The position numbers and the translations under genes are program-made. Of a stretch of DNA of 64,000 nucleotides, positions 58,783 to 64,000 are shown one piece after another (the first letter of the stretch is position 1; each line of letters starts with the position of its first letter). The notes below the pieces were generated by a model, which worked only from the letters and a program-made list of their open reading frames with translations, did not search any database and had not been told where the DNA came from. Source of the DNA: Nemopilema nomurai (Eukaryota > Cnidaria > Scyphozoa > Rhizostomeae > Rhizostomatidae); NCBI GenBank assembly GCA_003864495.1, contig ML133455.1, positions 2,805,431 through 2,869,430 on the forward strand, given 5' to 3'.

Positions 58783-60507
58783 CAATGAAGAGGTGCATTC
58801 AACATGTTGCAATCTCCACTTCTTTTATGCCCCTGTATCAGTTATGTATATCAAACTATTTTTATCTTTATCATGTAACGTTGCGAGTATAAGCACGACT
58901 TGCTAGTATTTGCCTCCACCGAAATACACAAAATACAAGTTATTAAAGCTAAATGAATCAGCTAGCAATGTTTTAATACATTTTCAAGCAGGTTCTTGAC
59001 AGGCAGGGTATATTTTAAATTCGTATTCTTCTGGTTAAATGAAAAGAGCAGTTTCTTAATTACTTTGTATTATCTATATGTCAGTTCACTAAACCAAAAA
59101 CATTATCTATCTAAACTCTTACATTTGATCTTAGCGACGATTAGAAACTCTTTTAGTTAGAACTGTCTAATTGATCTTACCAAGATGCATAATTGGGGGA
59201 ACCACTCCCAAGGCCTTACTTAATTGTTGGTTTTGCCATTAGAATCACTTGTTTATTTTCAGAATTGCTAGCTCTATAGACATTGGCCCTCCCATCCCCC
59301 AATTTTGAAAATGAATTTTCGAAACTGGGCAGCACCCATAAATCCTCGTCTGTCTTAAAAGAATTGCAGATTTAAACTTGACGATGCCATTGGTTAACAT
59401 ACTTTTATTTTCATGTTTGTGTCTTACCGTAAAAGCTCTATCAAGCTGGAGGAGGGGGAGGGGGGGGGAGGGCTTATTAATTTTTTTCGGCCTAAGAGGT
59501 TTGCTTATTGGAGAATTTGGGAGCAAATAAACAATTAAAAGTAAATATACTGCAAATGTGTTTCTATGAATAATAATAACAAAAACAAATATTCTAAGAA
59601 TAATAATTTCATGTTTGTTTATTATTTTAACAGTGAGGGGGGGGGTGCATTGAGGTGAGAGGAGCAAAATATCCAAAGCTAACTTTACCTGAAATGGAAA
59701 ATATGTAAGACTTTGCTCGCCATTTACATAGGGATTGCGTTCCTGGGCAGACAAAATTATAAGTAGTCTATGAATTTTTGCGCCAAATGAGGCTTCACAT
59801 GTAGGATTAACACCAGAACACCTTGCTACAGAAAGAGATCTATATAACATAATAAGATAGATATGATAACATTAATGAAAAAAAGAATTCACGTCATTTC
59901 TTGCTTTTGGTTGCACCTTGAAGAACATAACTGTCAAAAATAAACAATCATTCGGAACATCAAATAAATTCATGGCTATAATTCACTTAACTTATTCATA
60001 TAGAAGTTGATTAGAGAAATTTTATTCAATTACCGCCGAATCAAACTTTTGGTTCCTCAAAGCCAGATGAATCTTAATCTTCTGGTTTAGCTGATATTCT
60101 GAAAGCTTTAAATGCAGATTAGAGGAGCTGAAAGGGTGCTGCAAACGGGTAATTGGCCTTGTATTAAAAAAAAATCTCTCGCCAGCTCCAGGCCTGTTTT
60201 CCTTTCACTCTTACTCTTCCAAAGAATAGGTAAAATGGACGCTGACTGGTGGCTAAACAGCCAATCATGGAATCTTCTCACAAGCTTTTGATCCTTTTCT
60301 GATGTTTCCATACCCTGACAACTATCGGACAGAAATTAGCCTTTAAGTATACAAAATTATGTTTTCGTTGTTTCACAATATTGTGAGTTATGTGCAACAT
60401 AAAATTTGTCAACCCATGAAGTTTTAATGTCTAAAACTTTGACTTGAGTATTCGTAAAGCAATAGTGTTTCCGATGGATAGATTCTAAAGGGAAAGGTCA
60501 TCCACAA
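58783..60507. other. Spacer, unit 5 (short, diverged type)
   Basis: Like unit 4. It contains a G-rich tract (59448-59472, G-quadruplex-capable on +), another G-run near 59637-59645 and the hairpin at 60124-60189. A 201-codon minus-strand frame over this region is not conserved and is not called. Confidence 0.55.
60124..60189. other. Conserved imperfect hairpin, unit 5
   Basis: Arms ggagctg/cagctcc, as in unit 4. Confidence 0.45.
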
Positions 60508-61252
60508 CAGGGGTGCAACTACGGTTGGGGGTTGGCCTGGGAGTCAAGACGGAGGAAAAGTGCCCCCTTTTCCTGCAAAAATTGTAAAAATATACGCTTA
60601 GAAATGATTTTTTCATATTTTTTGTTTTAAAGCTAAGAGGGATGGATATATACTACACATTCCGACAAAAAAAACCTGTAAAAATGGAAGCATCAATAAC
60701 ATTGTGTTTCATTTTACTTGTTCTACGAATTCTTTCTATATAGAAAGTGGTACTTTGAAGAACTTTTGAATTATCATGGCGAAGAAATGAGGCTCACTCA
60801 AGAACAGAGAAACAATATATTCTGTTTGGCACGCCCTCGTTCAGTCGAACGATATCGTACCTTCGAGTCATACTATTTGCTCTGTCGTGCCAATGCTGCA
60901 GTAATTGAGTCTATCTTCAAGCCCTTGGATTCTATTGTGACTTTTATGATGCACTACGCACTGACTTTGAAGAAGAGTGGAGCTGGGACACCGAACTCAA
61001 ATTTACGGCACAAAACTTGTATTATTCGTGCAGTTCATTTGCATGAACGGGACAGAGCCTCCAAGACTACTTGTAAAGAAATTACAAGGAAGCAACCAAG
61101 ATATCTTTCAAGCCTACCACGTGATTGTCAGTGTCATAGAGGACCTTTCCATGAAACGAGTAGATGTAGAGGAAGATTTCGCAGACTGGTATGATCAAGC
61201 AGTGAAGATGGCACATTCAATTGACATTCAGCCAAAAAGCCCAGAACTATAA
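60508..61252 (+). mobile_element. hAT transposon remnant, unit 5 (longest open parts)
   Basis: The terminal motif CAGGGGTGCAACTACGG starts at 60508. From the ATG at 60787 the frame reads RSVERYRTFESYYLL and CRANAAVIESIFKPLDSI. WSWDTE lies in a shifted frame, and the 3' part reads KKLQGSNQDIFQAYHVI, then FADWYDQAVKMAHSIDI to TAA at 61250-61252. The final catalytic C-terminal region of hAT transposases is absent. Confidence 0.77.
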
Positions 61253-62702
61253 ATGTTAGAACAGACTCCACAATTACGTCGAAAGTGGCTACTTAAGATG
61301 GAAAAGGGCTGTGAGAAACAAATGGCGGACAAACGAGAGAGGTCTGCGAGTTTGATAAGAAAAGATGACAGACAGAACAAAAGAAAGTACTCCAAGGTAT
61401 GCATGAAAGGAGAAGGAGAAGATTTATTCCTCTTTTGTAACCTGCTCAGTATTTTTCAAATATTGTATATTTATAAACCTCTATAAAACAGCAACGCAGG
61501 CGAATTTTTTTTCATCCATCCATTTTCAGTGACACTAGTTTGAGTATTAACAATTTTCAGGTACGCAGAGTTACGCAGCTTTCGTTGCATTTTGGTTGCT
61601 TTTTATCAGTTCGAATAGTTTCGGCCGGCAAAAGTTGTAAATTAACGATGGAGTATCGAATACGTCATGCAACCATGCAATTCATTCGATTTTTTCAAAA
61701 TGGAGTCACTTCTGGGGCTCAGCATTTCCGCGTTGAATTGCAATGAGGCGATATATTCGCTTAATGCTAGTAGAATAATTAATCATTTTTTGTGTCCTCC
61801 TTTGTATTAAGACCTAATTAGAGCCCTGATACTTGCGCTAAAAGAGGTACGTGATGTAGGAAGGTCCATATTTAAATGCTTTTGCTTCGTTCATAAAACA
61901 CCATCGGGCGATTTTTCAATATTTATGTATTTTGTACAAATGAGGAAGTTTGAGAGCATAAGTAAAAGTTTCGGAGGAAGGTCAACCAATTCTTGCAGTT
62001 CTTGACATCGATGTATTTAAGTGCGTTGACCAACCAAATCAACAAATCAACACAACCATTAGGCCTATTTAACACGAAGAGTTTAATTGATGCATGGCTT
62101 ATTAATGTAGGGAAAAGTCTGATTAGCTCTTAAACTAATTGAGCTTGAAAGTTTTTGCCATGACTTTGCCTGTTTGCTACTAACCTTGATACAAAAGTTT
62201 CAACTCGGTTATGTCCTTTCTTTTCTCTATTATCAAACTATGAATGACAAAGTAACATTTTAGGTCAAATATATACGGACAGGTGTACTTTGTAAACGAA
62301 GCAAGCAAGTTGGCTTGCATTCTAGGGTCTACTGTCAAGTATTACATCTCTCTGGCTGAAAACGCAGGTTCACTCAATATTTTAATATTCATTTAATTTG
62401 CTATGTTCAGTTAATATTTTTGTGTCTCTTCTTATACTATTTTAATCAGATTCATTTCTCTATTTCACTCTCTGTTGATCTCTCTTGATACCTGCGACGT
62501 TACCACTTTAAATCGTCTTCAAGTACTCATTTTCATTGAAAAAGCTCTTTCAGTCGTTCTCGGCATCAAACTATAGCATTTGCAAGTCGAGACTGATAAA
62601 AAGGCATTTCTTGGTTTAACTAACAATATAATTATACAATCATTGACACTTACATCAACTCAATAGATTTAGTTTAAAGATTTGGGCTTTAAAGTGTCCT
62701 GT
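61253..62702. other. Spacer between hAT remnant and gene B, unit 5
   Basis: Contains the dispersed repeat at 61478-61785 and a shortened gene B 3' flank. No gene is supported. Confidence 0.5.
61478..61785 (+). repeat. Dispersed ~310-bp repeat, internal copy in unit 5
   Basis: The counterpart of 47519-47830. The frame that follows the hydrophobic core stays open for about 40 codons (reading YRIRHATMQFIRFFQNG), longer than at the unit ends, but the start codons are lost and there is a 2-base loss in between. Confidence 0.65.
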
Positions 62703-64000
62703 TCAACTGCAAGAAACAAGTCTCTTCCACCATCGTCTCGTCCTCTTTGACTCAATCCTTTGCTCAAGGTGATTGATGACGTCATTAAGCTTTGCATTTT
62801 CATCGCTCATCATCCGCAGATCTTCTTGCGCTTTTGAATTCAAGCTCTTTTCCTCCGCTTCCTGTTTCCGCAGTTCTTCTACCTGGTCCATCAGTACCAC
62901 ATTTTCTCTCTCAAGCGCATCAATCCTGCATCTTTGAATCTGGGTATCCCTTTGAAACGAGGCTATTTCTGACTTCAAGGAGTGACTATGTTCCAAGTGT
63001 TCCTTTAGCTCTAGAATCATGGACTTTAGCAGCTCATTTTTGTCCTCTTCTAACTTGTCATTCTGTGAAAGAATATTTACAGAATATATTCAAAGATACA
63101 GCACCGTAGCAAGACTAAATTGAGATAAAAGACGATTTAAATTTGTAGACCAAGATCACAGTGAGAATGTCTGTCGTTATCAGAAAATCAATCGTTGCGG
63201 ACTTTCAAGAGATGTAAAGGACTGGTGAAATCAGAATCTAATGATTAGATTGACTGCTTTGCAATTATTGATGTGCTTTTCAATGGTTGATAATAGTATA
63301 CTATCAAATAACTTTTCATACATTTCATAGCTAAACTTACTTCTTCTTTCACTGCCACCAATGTAGACTCTAGATGCCCCGCCTTTGTCTTCCAGTAGTT
63401 CATCTTTGAGGTCATTTCAAGAAGACCAGAGGACGTTGTCGTGCAACTTTCGTTGGCTTCTTGAAGACGACCCTCTAGTTTCTTGCGCTCCTCTTCCATG
63501 GCCTGGATACCGTTGCTCAATAGTGCGTTCTCTACACTCAGATTTTGAGCTCTCACGTCATATTTAGCGATATCTTGCAGCATTGAGAGTTGACGCTGGT
63601 GGCTGCTTTTAAGCTAAAACATAAATATAGAAAGGACATGGAGAACTTTTACTCTCAAAACAGACTTCCACATATAATGCAGGATTAATCAGAATCGTTT
63701 GACTACTTTTTGTCAAATATAATGCAAATCCATAATATAATATAATGCAAGAAAGTGTTCCGCTGTAACAAAGCAGACAAAAAAGGCAGTTGTACACTCG
63801 CTCTTTCTGCGTTCAAATACGCTGCTTTAAAATGATTGTTCGCTTCATTAATGAAAATGATGTTAAGAGGGTCTTTTAAGAAATGAATGGATAATGCTTG
63901 ACAGTAATCACTTTCTAGTGAAGAATCCACACACCTTTTCATTCAGCTCCAGGCAGCAGGCATCAGACTCAACAGCTTTTGATTGCCACTCATTCACTTC
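62703..64000 (-). CDS. Gene B, unit 5: 3' half, open as far as visible
   Basis: Exons seen: 63935 to beyond 64000 (exon 4, cut by the window end), 63341-63613 (273 nt, open) and 62703-63062 (360 nt, open to TGA). Exon 6 differs from units 1-4 at several residues (SMILELKE, RENVVLMDQ, SLNSKAQEDL) but keeps the length and the RRWWKRLVSCS end. Intron 5 is shorter because about 160 bases present in units 1-4 are missing. This is the only copy without a visible lesion, but exons 1-3 are outside the window. Confidence 0.75.

Larger units (their letters stand above)
54069..64000. repeat. Tandem unit 5, partial at the window end
   Basis: The left end matches unit 1, gene A exons 5-8 match unit 2, the sequence from about 57720 matches units 3/4, and the spacer and hAT region match unit 4. 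The window ends inside gene B exon 4, so the unit is incomplete. Confidence 0.92.

Noticed and set aside
59245..59850. 201-codon minus-strand ORF in the unit 5 spacer
   Set aside because: It crosses poly-C tracts of variable length, is broken in the near-identical unit 4 spacer, and its predicted product is low-complexity and hydrophobic without splice context.
1..64000. CRISPR array, operon, tRNA or rRNA genes
   Set aside because: The long-period repeats are 13 kb units, not short spaced repeats. Introns and TATA promoters show eukaryotic DNA, and no tRNA or rRNA signature was seen by eye.

Overview
The window is eukaryotic and almost certainly from an invertebrate metazoan. It is AT-rich, genes are split by short GT-AG introns, promoters carry TATA boxes, and there are decayed hAT and retrotransposon pieces. 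No rRNA, tRNA, operon or prokaryotic signal was seen. I cannot name the species; a cnidarian-like invertebrate is only a guess.

Layout: the whole window is a head-to-tail tandem array of about 13.2-14 kb units. By an anchor motif the units run 1-13183, 13184-26740, 26741-40108, 40109-54068 and 54069-64000 (the last is cut by the window end). Each unit holds, in the same order: a short + strand ORF that looks like a signal peptide; a + strand fragment resembling the start of a Ulp1-type (C48) peptidase; minus-strand gene A (9 exons); a long AT/G-rich spacer with a conserved hairpin; a + strand hAT transposase remnant behind a hAT-like terminal motif; a second spacer; minus-strand gene B (6 exons); and a + strand retrotransposon zinc-knuckle remnant just upstream of gene B.

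Gene A encodes a protein of about 344-352 residues that I do not recognise. It starts with MGKVLSK, an N-myristoylation-like signal, followed by a basic patch, then six small exons whose lengths are all multiples of three and whose introns are all phase 1, and a 140-residue terminal domain on one exon. Gene B encodes a 513-residue coiled-coil protein with all introns in phase 0. Both genes have a full CRE palindrome about 15-20 bp upstream of a TATA box plus a second partial CRE, which suggests shared regulation.

State of the copies: gene A reads open in units 1, 3 and 4 and is frameshifted in units 2 and 5. Gene B is broken by different small indels in units 1-4, while the part visible in unit 5 is open. 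The similarity between copies changes partner along the unit (1=2 in one segment, 3=4 in another, 4=5 in another). This is a mosaic expected from unequal crossover and gene conversion, or partly from assembly of near-identical repeats. A 158-base N gap in unit 4 sits where a second copy of the gene B last exon begins. Many lesions are single-base indels, so consensus error must be excluded before calling pseudogenes.
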